A stretch of 64,000 nt of DNA from Asterionellopsis glacialis. Lineage: Eukaryota > Bacillariophyta > Plagiogrammaphyceae > Rhaphoneidales > Asterionellopsidaceae. Both the position numbers and the translations under genes were made by a program. Shown here piece by piece: positions 10,781 to 20,475 of this stretch (position 1 is the stretch's first letter; each line of letters opens with the position of its first letter). Below the pieces are notes generated by a model. It did not search any database and was not told the DNA's origin. It saw only the letters and a program-made list of their open reading frames with translations. The stretch spans positions 1 through 64,000 of the forward strand of contig WKLE02002181.1 of assembly GCA_014885115.2 (NCBI GenBank). Direction: 5' to 3'.

Positions 10781-11387
10781 CGTTCTGGCTTTGTCTTACT
10801 ATCTCGTATCATTCTCGGTAGCAGTCCTTGTCCTACCCGCTTCGTCATGACAAACAAAAAAACATATAAACAAAATACCAGCTAACAATGTGATTGGACA
10901 ATGCGCATAGCTTCGTGTTTTTTTCAAATGTTTAAGCTTCGTATATGAATATTCATATACAGCTAATTTTTTGTCTGTTGTGACGTAGAATTAATTCAAA
11001 TGTGGTAATTAAAAGTATTTATGAGCTAATACTTTTTTAAAAAATATACTTAAGCCGTTACAGACAATGAAAGTGCAGAAGACAAAAGCGAACGCCGAAA
11101 GCCAGCCAGCCAAGCCAATCCATCCTTTCTTGTCTTCCATGATGAGTGTATTATTTCAAAAAAGTAGGACTTCAAATTATCAGGTGCGTAGAAAACCTGC
11201 ACGGATGACGGTGGAATCACAATACCGCACGATCGATCTACTGTACCTGCGTTACATACCCGGTACAAAGGGTCGTCAACGGAAATAATTTCGACAACCA
11301 CTTCGTCGTTCTCGTAGTGCTAGCACTCGAAGCGGAATAGCATAGAGGCACATTAGACGCAGCATTAGAAAGTAATTCGAGATAAAC
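10781..11387. other. Intergenic region upstream of the small membrane protein gene
   Basis: CpGs reappear at 10781. The region contains AT-rich sequence and a GTAC-rich patch around 11241-11273 resembling the palindromic patches seen elsewhere in the window. No gene is supported. Confidence 0.5.
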
Positions 11388-11896
11388 ATGACTTATAGAT
11401 CAAGGGGACGATCAGTATTCGAGGTTGTTTTGGTACGTCCCTTTGTTGGTTTCTGTAGTCCATAATATCGATGTTGAGGATTTGGTATTATTTCTTGCGC
11501 ATTGCGCATTGGCAGCCGCAATGTCGTGTGCCTCCATTATTTGTTTACATGCTTCTCTTTCCCATATTTGAATTCTTGTCTGAATTTTTGACTGCACTTA
11601 ATTGAATGACTGATGTTTGTGAAAAATTAATGACATGGATATAGGCAATTTGCTTTGTAACATTCTTGGTGGGATTTATTACGGTATTGTGCATTGGTAA
11701 TTACTTCCGAGCGAAGAGAGCACAAGAACGACAAAGACAGCGTCGATTGCAGAAAGTGGGACAGGATGCAGGAAGTGCTCATCCCACCTCATCTAGATCA
11801 GGTTATGCTACCGATTCAAGTTATCCATCTGCAGCTGGAGGAGGATCCTACGAGGCTCCTTCAGTTGCAAGGGGAGGCAACGGTGTTTCGGCATAA
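11388..11896 (+). CDS. Small single-pass membrane protein, two exons
   Basis: Built from two exons. Exon 1 is 11388-11432 (MTYRSRGRSVFEVVL), ending at a GTACGT donor. The 212-nt intron ends with ATATAG at 11644, and exon 2 is 11645-11896. The join is in phase 0 and gives 98 aa: a basic N-terminus, a hydrophobic segment at about residues 13-32, a strongly basic stretch (FRAKRAQERQRQRRLQK) and a Gly/Ser/Tyr-rich tail. The exon 2 frame is closed by TAG directly upstream of the acceptor, which is why splicing is invoked. The polarity (basic cytosolic side after the helix) suggests a type I or tail-exposed membrane protein. Family not recognised. Confidence 0.5.
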
Positions 11897-12293
11897 TAGA
11901 CAATAAATTGAATTCTCTACAAAAATCTACCACAGCAACCGACACATCATCATACCATACGCGTCATATTCTAAAGACTATACTTCTTGTGGCCTAATCG
12001 TCAACTTTTTATTCCAAAAAAGAATATAATATATGCATATGATCTGGATGTTGAAGAAATGAATGAATGGACTGAGAGATTCTTATATTTTCCTGGCTCA
12101 TATGTTGAAATGTACAATACAACACTTTTAGGTCACTCCATTATTATTACTATTTACACTAAAACTATCTACTTGTTTGTGAAACAGTGTCCAGGATGCA
12201 TCAAACCAGAAAGCGCAAGTATCATGTGTTTTCTCCATAATTGTTGATCTCTGGATAGTCTCTTTGTTTCAGTGTGCTTCAATTCGGTCAATA
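11897..12293. other. Convergent 3' region with a short CpG-free patch
   Basis: 12001-12212 has no CpG and carries a short open frame of unknown nature. CpGs are present on both sides. It may be a small relic of the same kind of decayed sequence as the larger CpG-free blocks. Confidence 0.4.
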
Positions 12294-13070
12294 TTAGACC
12301 TCGCTCTTCTCGGGATCCTCTCCATTCTTGTTTTCATTTTTATTGTCGTCGAAGACATCTGAATGAAGTTGGTTGGTTAGTCCACAGTAATTCATCCAAA
12401 TCAGAAGTGAAACAGCTGCCCAAACGGTCATGAACGCCAAATGGTACTTGAACGAAGTTCCTGATGCGACTCCCAAAACCAAATCAACTACAAACCAAGA
12501 TGCGTGGGTTCCGACAATCGAACCAGCCACATAGGAACCCTCGACAGCAAGGATCAGTCTTTCAGGAAGATCCTTCGACGAAGAAGTAACAATCTCACAG
12601 CTTGCCTGCAAGGTAAAGAGTAGGCTATTCAACACAATTAAAATAGCTGAAGTGGAAATCAGTGCCCAAATAAAGGATATAATCACGGTCATTTTCAATT
12701 TTTCATTCAGATTTTCAGATGCATGTCCACTATAGAGCCAAAGTGCTTGAACTCCAATATCGGCAAGGACTGTAAAGGAAGTAATTACTAAACCAAAGAA
12801 TGCACAGCAGAAGCAACACATTCTCAAATTAATGAATAACTTTGTTTTCGTTTCATTACTGTTTGAACTGGGCTTTTTCAAATCAAGTTGCTGCTGCAGC
12901 TGATGTGAATCATCGTTACCTTCCCTTAATAAAAGAGGCCCTTCTGCCGTCTTTTCACTGACGTTAATTTCCTCTACATCATTCATGTTCTTGCATCCAT
13001 CATTGGTATCAGGGGCATAGCTGGGATCCTGAAGAAGAGGTTCCATGATACTTAATTTGCTTAAACTCAT
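12294..13070 (-). CDS. Four-TM membrane protein of unknown function
   Basis: Single-exon frame of 258 aa starting at an ATG at 13070. The N-terminal 75 residues are hydrophilic and acidic. Four hydrophobic segments follow at about 85-107, 128-152, 180-202 and 209-231, the first containing a Cys cluster (MCCFCC). The C-terminus is acidic and Lys/Asn-rich. The layout looks like a small tetraspan protein with both ends in the cytosol, but I see no tetraspanin CCG motif, claudin signature or other family mark. It is convergent with the small membrane protein gene to its left. Function unknown. Confidence 0.7.
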   Translation of the reverse strand: MSLSKLSIMEPLLQDPSYAPDTNDGCKNMNDVEEINVSEKTAEGPLLLREGNDDSHQLQQQLDLKKPSSNSNETKTKLFINLRMCCFCCAFFGLVITSFTVLADIGVQALWLYSGHASENLNEKLKMTVIISFIWALISTSAILIVLNSLLFTLQASCEIVTSSSKDLPERLILAVEGSYVAGSIVGTHASWFVVDLVLGVASGTSFKYHLAFMTVWAAVSLLIWMNYCGLTNQLHSDVFDDNKNENKNGEDPEKSEV

Positions 13071-13654
13071 TTTTAGAGAACTCTCTGTAGAGACGATTAG
13101 GTTCGTGCTGATTTTTTGTGTTTGAGTATCTCACTAAGTTTTGATTCTATCACGCGTTGCAAACGAAAGAAAAATGCGTGGAACATTAAAATCAAATCTT
13201 TTCACTCGTTGGTTTTTCATCGTGGGTTCGAAAAGTAATCGTGACAGACCTGTGATAAAAAATGTGACTCCAACATTACAACACGGTGGAAAACTTCGTT
13301 CGGAGGATTACCGTATCATCTGAACATTTAGGAATATTTATTTCTATGTAAAGTGACTTACAATACTATTTGAAAGTTCATAAGACTAATATTCAACAGT
13401 AAGAGAATAGTGAGTTTAGTGCATTCATTGCGCGCGAAAAAAATGCACTGTACTGTAACTTGAACCCAAGTGCAAAAATCACCTCACCTCAACAACAACA
13501 AAACCACCCTGTCTTCTTGACTTCTCTAGTCCTAGATCTTGATGTGTTCGGCTGATGTCATCGCTCAAGATCTATCGCTGCATACTTCGATTAATCTTGT
13601 CCCTGTTGAACTCGACACAATTGGCCATCACCAAAACTAGATTGGAAAACATTG
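13071..13654. other. Divergent promoter region
   Basis: Shared upstream region of the four-TM gene (minus) and the plastid protein gene (plus). No motif stands out beyond an A/C-rich stretch near 13490-13510. Confidence 0.5.
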
Positions 13655-14368
13655 ATGATGAGGAATATTTGCGTAAGATCTACGCGCCAATTGCAGCTTT
13701 GTTTAGTAATACTTCTATTGGCTTATAAGAAAAATAATGCAAATGCTTTCGCTGTGAAGAATCATGTTTCGTTCGGACGGTCTCACTCCACTCCTATGGC
13801 TTTGTCATCTTCTTCTGAATCGCCAATCGTCGTAGAAACACTGGAAGGTGCAGACAAGATTTTATCTGAATGGGATAAGCGTTACAATCCAGAAAATAAA
13901 GGTGTAACAGGTGATGAAGACCAAGATGCGGATGAAAATAGACCTCTTTTGCCGGATGCGGTGCGCACTCTCGTTGCATGTGCTGATAAGGAACGTGCCA
14001 TGGACTCCACCAAAGGTCGATGCATGTTGGGTATTTGTGCATCATCTGCAGGAGAGGGTCTTCAAACACTCAAGGCTTGGGTGACCAATCTTGGGTTACC
14101 TCGTGGTCTTTTGCATGGAATGGATAAGGATGGAGTCCCTTTGGAAATCGACGGTGGTGTCTATATCAAGTATAACACTGGTGGTGTTCTAACTTTTTCA
14201 CAAATTCGTGCGACTGGATTGGGGTTTGATGCCTTATGGAAACCTGGTGATGCTATGTTAGAACCATATGATGGAACCTACAGAGGTGTCTACGTACAAG
14301 TGGAACTTGAGGATGACGCGTTTCGACAGTATTTGGTACCTCTTGACACTTTTGTTCTAGAAGGGTAG
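13655..14368 (+). CDS. Plastid-targeted protein of unknown function
   Basis: A TTG precedes the frame; the first ATG is at 13655, giving 237 aa. The N-terminus is Arg-rich, then hydrophobic (LCLVILLLAYKK), then NANAFAV, the ASAFAP-type signal-peptide and transit-peptide junction of secondary plastids. A Ser/Thr-rich transit-like stretch follows. The mature part has well-structured sequence with GRCMLGICASSAGEGL, LGLPRGLLHGMD and GGVYIKYNTGGVLTF, ending in LVPLDTFVLEG. It looks like a compact soluble or stromal protein conserved in heterokonts, but I cannot name a domain. Gene reality is well supported; function is unknown. Confidence 0.75.
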   Translation: MMRNICVRSTRQLQLCLVILLLAYKKNNANAFAVKNHVSFGRSHSTPMALSSSSESPIVVETLEGADKILSEWDKRYNPENKGVTGDEDQDADENRPLLPDAVRTLVACADKERAMDSTKGRCMLGICASSAGEGLQTLKAWVTNLGLPRGLLHGMDKDGVPLEIDGGVYIKYNTGGVLTFSQIRATGLGFDALWKPGDAMLEPYDGTYRGVYVQVELEDDAFRQYLVPLDTFVLEG

Positions 14369-14619
14369 CTACTGGATCATTTTAGAGTTCGCGAAGCACC
14401 AGAAGCTTACATTGAAGGCTTTCGAAGAACGTTTGTACAAACGAAACTTCACCAAAGAACGCAACAAACTTGCTCCCCCAAGCAGTGACTAAATTGTAGC
14501 TTTTAAAAATTAATATTTAAAAGCCATATGTTTCACTGTATTGCTTGTTATGGTGCACGTCCTTAAACCTATATTATTTTTATTAGTGAAAGACAAAAAA
14601 GTGATAAGCTTTATCTACT
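14369..14619. other. Short convergent 3' region
   Basis: AT-rich, between two converging genes, no other feature. Confidence 0.5.
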
Positions 14620-17241
14620 TTATTGATTGTATGCTTTATTTTCATTCTGTCCCTTATGATTTTCATTCACTTCGGCAAGATCTATGCGTGCATTTGTCAA
14701 ATGATTTTTGGCTCTGTTCTTAAACGTATCAATTCCTTCCAATATCGAGTGAAGCTTACCAGCAACATTTGGTTCTAACGCTACATCGCAAACAGTCGTA
14801 CTAGGATCCATTGAGTCACACAACTTTTGTGATTCTTCACGCAAGTCCTTGATAGACTTTTCCCATGAACGACATGTCGAATCCAATTTTTTCAGATAGC
14901 CAAAATATTCAGCTTCCGCCTTTGTGAGCGTCGGAAGAACCATATTACTAGCATCAAGTACAGCAGAACTTCGTTGGGCTAAATCTGCAGCATTTGATTC
15001 GGCAATATTCATATTCTCTTCAATTGTTTTAGACCTCTCCTTTAATACGCGCGTCATCTCCTTCAGATTATTAATTTGAGCTAGCTGACTCTTGTGCATA
15101 TCCTTCAGTTCTTCTAAGCGAGCAGCTGTTACACTTTTCAGCTTTTGCAAAGGCAGAACAACCTCCTTATCACACTTTTCCTTCGTTGCGATTACCATTG
15201 CTAGCGTGCTTGGATCAACGTCTCTCACCGGTGTTGATGCTCCCACAATTTTACCCATTCCGGAGACACCTGCTACAACCTTTTGCATCAAAGGTTCTGC
15301 CAGAGTATGTAGTGCCGGTGTTGCCTCCATTGCTTGAAGCGCCTCATCTGACGCGATTGCTTCGTTACTTTTCAGCTGCTGTGTTTCTTCTGTCTTTGAC
15401 TCGAACAGAGAGTTGGCTTCATGTAAATATCGCGATTCGGTCATATTTACTGCATCCATCTTGCCGTTTGATAGCCGTGTCACCAACACATGGCCCATGT
15501 GGGCATCACTACTAACTCCTGTCCCCACTAACGCAATGCCCCCGACAGATGCGACTTCAAGACAAGACCACGCAGTTGTGCGAATTGTGTCTTTGGATGA
15601 TTTAGAGCCTTTTCCCCTGGGAGACATAAACCCTTGATTACTGGTACGACTTACTTCATTTGCAACTTTGTTACTAGTAACAGTCATTGCGTTGGTATTC
15701 ACCGTTGTTACGCCATTTGCCGAAACCACATGAACCATGGTGTCGATTACAGGATCTTTCAGTAAAACTGACTTCGCCTGGCGTCTACCACTGAGCATGG
15801 AACCATCATTATCTTCCATTTCTACAAGAACACGTTCTACGACCAATCCCATTTCCTGGAGGGCACCATCGAGTTCTAACCGATCATCTCCCTCATACTC
15901 AAAACGTGGCATTATGGCTGTGGGTGGTAGTACACAAAAGTCAACTTGCGGACCAGCCCTTCCAATGGCCATACCCACCAAGTTATTTGCATGGAAAGGT
16001 TCCAAACCAAATGCTGAACGGGAAACCTCGTCAGGACTTGAATCAGAAGCACCCGTCGGCACGGCAGGACCCTGGAGCTGTAAGGGCCATGTTGAAATAC
16101 TTTCCGTATTGTAGGTTGCTTCGATCTTAGCTGTGATATAGTGACTCTCGCCTCCTTTGATATTAAATACTTCCTCAAGCCAAACTTGTGCAGCCTTATA
16201 TTGTCGCCATTTAGCATTTCCTTGAGAATCTAACCGTTGAATTTCACCATCAACAAAATCAAGACCCTTCTCGACAGTAGAGCGTGGCACAACGGCACCA
16301 TTGAACACAACAGGACTTGCCGCAGACACTTCTCCAGAACCCTTCAGTAGCAAAATGGACATGGAGTTTAAAAGTGCCAAGTCGTCATTGTTGGATTGAG
16401 CAAAGCAAAAATCAGTTACTTTGCCTTCATCATCATTGCCATAAGCGAGCTCTTCCATTCTGAATGTAAGTGGAATTGTAACTAGACCACTACCAACATC
16501 GAGTTGCTTATTGGCGTTGCTTTTTGAGGAGGACTGCGGTCCATGATACAAAGCAAGGGCATATTCATTTGTGAGCATTGCCATGGATGCTGGAGGACAC
16601 ATGGTAGCATATCCATCTCGTCGTTGTGGTGCAGGACGGATACGAATAATATGAGTAGACATGGAGGAACCTATCAAATGGGATTCAAAGGGTTCATCCA
16701 CAGAAAGTACCTCACCCTCGATCCGTTGTTCTGTTCCATTTTCCCGAGGCATCGTGTAAGCCAGATGCAACAAAAAGGCTGATTTCCGTGAATAGAGACA
16801 TAACAATGGTAAATAGACTTTTCGTTGAAGTGGATCATGCGATGATTTCTTAGAAGCGGAAGATGATGCATCGCCATCGACACATATAAGCTCAATGGGT
16901 GAATCGTGTTCCAAGCCAAATTGAACCACTTCTGGAAGCTTCGTTACAATTACTGCTGGCAAGTCACTTTCGTAGGGAATATTTTCTAACTCATTCCGTA
17001 GTGGAAGGCTGTGTGATTCGATGCAAACACTGCCATCACTAGCATTCTTGGCAAAGGAATGTATGAATTTCCCATCTGGTGACAAACACGATAACGACAT
17101 TGAAGATCCGTTGCTGCCATCATTCCTGCTGGGTGTTGTTCGACTTTGTTGGTTCGGTGCAAAAGAAGGCGTCATGCCTTCATTTCCACTAAAGCTTGAT
17201 TGAGTTGGAGAAAGAAAGCTCGATGACCCGAAGCGCGGCAT
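14620..17241 (-). CDS. Nucleoporin Nup88-like protein
   Basis: The frame is open from 17286, but the first ATG is at 17241 (MPRFGSSSFLSP), giving 873 aa. The first two-thirds have beta-propeller-like sequence with Ser-rich insertions, for example LSCLSPDGKFIHSF early and IRIRPAPQRRDGYATMCPP. The last third (about residues 690-870) is strongly coiled-coil. Its final segment (LHSILEGIDTFKNRAKNHL) matches the layout of the Nup88 C-terminus, where a helix with a similar Q-SILK-E pattern ends the protein. Nup88 anchors at the cytoplasmic face of the nuclear pore with Nup214. Assignment rests on architecture and weak local similarity; another coiled-coil pore or trafficking protein is possible. Confidence 0.6.
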   Translation of the reverse strand: MPRFGSSSFLSPTQSSFSGNEGMTPSFAPNQQSRTTPSRNDGSNGSSMSLSCLSPDGKFIHSFAKNASDGSVCIESHSLPLRNELENIPYESDLPAVIVTKLPEVVQFGLEHDSPIELICVDGDASSSASKKSSHDPLQRKVYLPLLCLYSRKSAFLLHLAYTMPRENGTEQRIEGEVLSVDEPFESHLIGSSMSTHIIRIRPAPQRRDGYATMCPPASMAMLTNEYALALYHGPQSSSKSNANKQLDVGSGLVTIPLTFRMEELAYGNDDEGKVTDFCFAQSNNDDLALLNSMSILLLKGSGEVSAASPVVFNGAVVPRSTVEKGLDFVDGEIQRLDSQGNAKWRQYKAAQVWLEEVFNIKGGESHYITAKIEATYNTESISTWPLQLQGPAVPTGASDSSPDEVSRSAFGLEPFHANNLVGMAIGRAGPQVDFCVLPPTAIMPRFEYEGDDRLELDGALQEMGLVVERVLVEMEDNDGSMLSGRRQAKSVLLKDPVIDTMVHVVSANGVTTVNTNAMTVTSNKVANEVSRTSNQGFMSPRGKGSKSSKDTIRTTAWSCLEVASVGGIALVGTGVSSDAHMGHVLVTRLSNGKMDAVNMTESRYLHEANSLFESKTEETQQLKSNEAIASDEALQAMEATPALHTLAEPLMQKVVAGVSGMGKIVGASTPVRDVDPSTLAMVIATKEKCDKEVVLPLQKLKSVTAARLEELKDMHKSQLAQINNLKEMTRVLKERSKTIEENMNIAESNAADLAQRSSAVLDASNMVLPTLTKAEAEYFGYLKKLDSTCRSWEKSIKDLREESQKLCDSMDPSTTVCDVALEPNVAGKLHSILEGIDTFKNRAKNHLTNARIDLAEVNENHKGQNENKAYNQ

Positions 17242-17806
17242 TATGATTTCAGACGTTGAATAACAATGCAAAAGGTATCGCAACACCTATTCGGTCTTGT
17301 CGAGATCTGTTCGATGCTTCGATGATTATTGTCGGGATATTTTGTCGTTACTCGCTTGTTTGTCAGTTGTCACGCCGCAAAACACACCGCGGATGAGCGG
17401 AACTCAAATCTCCCAAATTTCAGTCGATTTATTTTTAAAAGAGGGACAGACAGACGTCTAATTCAAGAAAATCTGCAATCCACATAGAAGGATATACGTC
17501 ATGATGACATCACCATTATGGTTAGAGATCTTGATTGGCTGGCGGGTATCAAGACTGCTTCCCACCACTCATATTTTTGCTCCGCCATGGACACGCTCGT
17601 GCAAATCTTGTTTTTTCCCCTTGTCCCTCCTAAAGAACAAAATCTTGTCACAAAAAACGGCTGTAAAGAATACTGTCTGTAGACACAGCATTCAATTCAT
17701 CTGCCAAGGTACTCGGACATATAACGTGGGCCCAAAAAGGACAAATCTTACGAGTCTCCAACTTTAATTTTACTAGAAATAGAAAAAATACTGAATATAT
17801 TGTAAC
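17242..17806. other. Divergent promoter region
   Basis: Head-to-head upstream region of the Nup88-like gene (minus) and the S1/RGG gene (plus). No long frame and no obvious element. Confidence 0.5.
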
Positions 17807-19657
17807 ATGGGTGGAAAAGCTGCCAAGGAACGTCGTCGTTTGCAACGTCTGGAGTTGCAATCCAACGATACTAAAAATGAGAAAAGTGTAGAAAAGAAAA
17901 ATGATGGCGCATCGTCAGATCGAAAGTTCAACAATGATAAATTTGATGGTTCCTTTCGAAATAGCAACCATGGGGGACGTGGTGGCAACAACCATGGTGG
18001 ACGCGGTGGAGGCTTTCCTCAAAGACAAGGAGGTGGTGGCCGTGGTGGATTCGGTGGACGAGGCGGATTCGCAGGAGGAAGGGGAGGAAGAGGTGGCGGT
18101 CGATTTGATGGAGGTAATAGAGGAGGAGGACGAAGTTTCGGGGGTAGTGGTGGTGGTCGATTTGATGGAGGAGGACGAGGTTTCGGTGGTGGTGGTGGTG
18201 GTCGATTTGATAGGGGAGGTAGAGGAGGTGGTCGGTTTGATGGAGGAGGCGGAAGGGGAGGTGGTCGATTTGACGGAGGAGGTAGAGGAGGCGGAAGAGG
18301 AGGAGGTGGTAGATTTTCAGGACCGCCTCCATTCCGAAGAGAAAAGGAAACTGTCCACAAGGTCAAGAAGGAAAAGAAATTTAAGAAACCCAAACATATG
18401 AAACGCAAATTGGAACAAGCCGATGAAGAAACTCGGGATAAAATTATGAATGTAATGCAACAATGGGAAGCTTTGAAAACAGAAATCAAACAAAAGAAAG
18501 AAGATGGTGGCAATGGTGATAATGTCAAGATGTCAGATGGGCCTCAACAAAAGCCGGCAAACAATAAAGCTCCACCTTCTACAAGTTCTTTAAAAAAGGA
18601 TACAACAAACCCATCAACATCTACTCCTACTGTTGAAGATTTTCCAAGAAATAATGCTTCTACTAGTTCTGTCCAACCATCCACATTCGAAACAAAAAGT
18701 GATGCGAAGCCAACTGATGTGCAGAATGACAAGGTTTCTCAAAATAATAAAAAAGTAGACGAATCTGAAGATAAACCATCTGCACCAAAACCCAAAACTA
18801 AAGAAAGCCACAAAGCCAATGATTCCGATTCTGATAGTGATGTAGACTTGGAAGAAAGCATGAAACGTCAAAGAGGCAAACGAAGAAGAGGAAGGAAAGC
18901 TCGCGAACAAGCTAAAGAAGCTGAGCCAAAGGATACTGCCGAATCTTCTGAAGTTCCTCAAAGCACTGTCAAACAACAACAAGAGGCACCACCACTCAAA
19001 GAAGAAGAAGAAAATGACAAACAAGATGCCATCATGAAGGAAAAAGAAACCGATGAAGAGGAAACTAAGGAAAGTAAAAAAACACCAAAAAAAGATGACA
19101 GCCGTCGATGTATTGGAAGAAAGCCAGTGACTGACTTTGTTATTGGTCAGAGATATGATGGTAAGGTTGTGTACTTGAAACCCTTTGGAGCCTTCATTGA
19201 TATCGGGAGCCATTCAGATGCATTCTGTCACGTTTCAAGACTTCAAGATGAATACGTAGAGAACCCCAGTGATATCCTCAAGGATGGTGACAGTGTCAAA
19301 GCACGGGTTGTAGAGATTGATAGAGAGCAAAAGCGTCTTACTGTCAGTCTTCAATCAGATGCAAGAATCGAAGATGAACTCAAGTCAATTCAAGCTAAAG
19401 CAGAAAGAGCTCAGAAGCGCAAAACTCCCAAGAAATCGAGTCATCAGTCGATGCGAGATGACTCTGCCCCTATAGCAACAAAGAAACAAAAACAAGAGGC
19501 TCCTCCCGCTCCTCCAACTCCTCCTGTTGAGAAATTTGACCCCCTAAAACCTATTGACGAGTCCACAATGACTCCAGCTGAAATTAAAAGGGCAAGGAAA
19601 TTAGCGCGTAGAGCTGAAAGACGTGCACAACAAGAGCTGACCGGGGTTTCAGCATAA
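17807..19657 (+). CDS. RGG-box and S1-domain RNA-binding protein
   Basis: Single-exon gene of 616 aa. It starts MGGKAAKERRRLQR, then a Gly/Arg/Phe-rich RGG region (about residues 50-172) built of repeated GGRFDGG and GGRGG units. A basic helix-like region (KKEKKFKKPKHMKRK) follows, then a long charged disordered stretch with acidic/Ser clusters (DSDSDSDVDLEE). A canonical S1 domain lies at about 440-515 (IGQRYDGKVVYLKPFGAFIDIG, later KARVVEIDREQKRLTVSL). The tail is Lys/Arg-rich. S1 domains bind RNA, and RGG boxes drive RNA binding and phase separation, so a nucleolar or ribonucleoprotein role is likely. No specific orthologue is recognised. Confidence 0.8.
   Translation: MGGKAAKERRRLQRLELQSNDTKNEKSVEKKNDGASSDRKFNNDKFDGSFRNSNHGGRGGNNHGGRGGGFPQRQGGGGRGGFGGRGGFAGGRGGRGGGRFDGGNRGGGRSFGGSGGGRFDGGGRGFGGGGGGRFDRGGRGGGRFDGGGGRGGGRFDGGGRGGGRGGGGRFSGPPPFRREKETVHKVKKEKKFKKPKHMKRKLEQADEETRDKIMNVMQQWEALKTEIKQKKEDGGNGDNVKMSDGPQQKPANNKAPPSTSSLKKDTTNPSTSTPTVEDFPRNNASTSSVQPSTFETKSDAKPTDVQNDKVSQNNKKVDESEDKPSAPKPKTKESHKANDSDSDSDVDLEESMKRQRGKRRRGRKAREQAKEAEPKDTAESSEVPQSTVKQQQEAPPLKEEEENDKQDAIMKEKETDEEETKESKKTPKKDDSRRCIGRKPVTDFVIGQRYDGKVVYLKPFGAFIDIGSHSDAFCHVSRLQDEYVENPSDILKDGDSVKARVVEIDREQKRLTVSLQSDARIEDELKSIQAKAERAQKRKTPKKSSHQSMRDDSAPIATKKQKQEAPPAPPTPPVEKFDPLKPIDESTMTPAEIKRARKLARRAERRAQQELTGVSA
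17965..18325 (+). repeat. Repeats encoding RGG/GGRFDGG units
   Basis: Imperfect GGA/GGT-rich tandem repeats within the S1/RGG gene. They create long spurious open frames on both strands (for example 17901-18401 plus and 18019-18528 minus). Confidence 0.85.
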
Positions 19658-20475
19658 TTACCTTTTTAAAAAAGCTAATGATAAGATATCCCTACATTCC
19701 TTGTCTAGAAGTTTTCTAATTTCCACCAATCTTTAAACTTTATTACTGTGAACGGCAAAACAATATCAGACCTGTAACATACATACCAATATTTGTAAAG
19801 AGAGCCAGTCGGAAAATGCACAATGGACACTCGTCATCAAGACTATTAAGACACTTTTAGAATCTATTAAAAGGAAATAGCCAGATGTTTAGGCTAGAGA
19901 TATATTAGACTAGCCATAGAAATATTGCAAAGCTCACACCATCCCTCTCCTCTCTCTATAACTGATTCCTTTGACTATCGATTAGGTTAGGACCTCTTCC
20001 GCATGGTAGGATCTAGGACTAGTCCTAAGGCCCACATACAGGTAGAGAGAGAGGGCGATAGACATCCCTAATCTCATCATTACATCTTTGTGTTCCTATG
20101 TTGTATGATATCACCATCTACGGTACAGCATCGATCACGGCCTATTTGGCGCGCCATCATTCCCAAATTGGCGCGCCATTTTCTTCATAGGTAATTCCGG
20201 GTCCTGGAATTATTCTCCAAGGACACGTCGTTTTCGGGATTTAACAACGATGGATACATCCTTGTTGAAGATTCTACAAACGCGTAGAAAGCATACCAGT
20301 TCATACAGGGGTGGCTTGCGTCCAGCACTCGCTCATGTTGTATCCTTTGGGAGAACATGCTGGGACCTCTCCAGAGAAAATTGCCTCCATGATTCGGGAA
20401 AAACACAACGCTCATCGCCCATACACATAAAAAATACTTTTGTCAGCAGCAGCAAATTAGTGTCTTGTGAGAAAG
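19658..20475. other. Intergenic region with palindromes and E2F-like sites
   Basis: About 800 bp without a gene. It contains a perfect 14-bp palindrome TAGGACTAGTCCTA at 20014-20027 and two TTGGCGCGCCAT sites listed separately. The rest is AT-rich UTR-like sequence. Confidence 0.55.
20145..20179. promoter_or_regulatory. Paired E2F/DP-like palindromic sites
   Basis: TTGGCGCGCCAT occurs twice, exactly, at 20146-20157 and 20168-20179, 22 bp apart. The first is preceded by another T, giving TTTGGCGC, the E2F consensus (TTTSSCGC). They lie about 300 bp upstream of the plastid protein start at 20476. E2F/DP proteins drive S-phase transcription in plants and animals; use here is inference. Confidence 0.45.

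Noticed and set aside
17901..18528. Long overlapping open frames on both strands inside the S1/RGG gene
   Set aside because: They arise from GGN/CCN tandem repeats. The plus frame 17807-19657 carries the S1 domain; the others have only low-complexity Val/Glu or Pro/Leu runs.
18614..19213. 199-codon minus-strand frame rich in Phe, antisense to the S1/RGG gene
   Set aside because: Mirror of Lys/Glu-rich coding sequence; no start context or domain.
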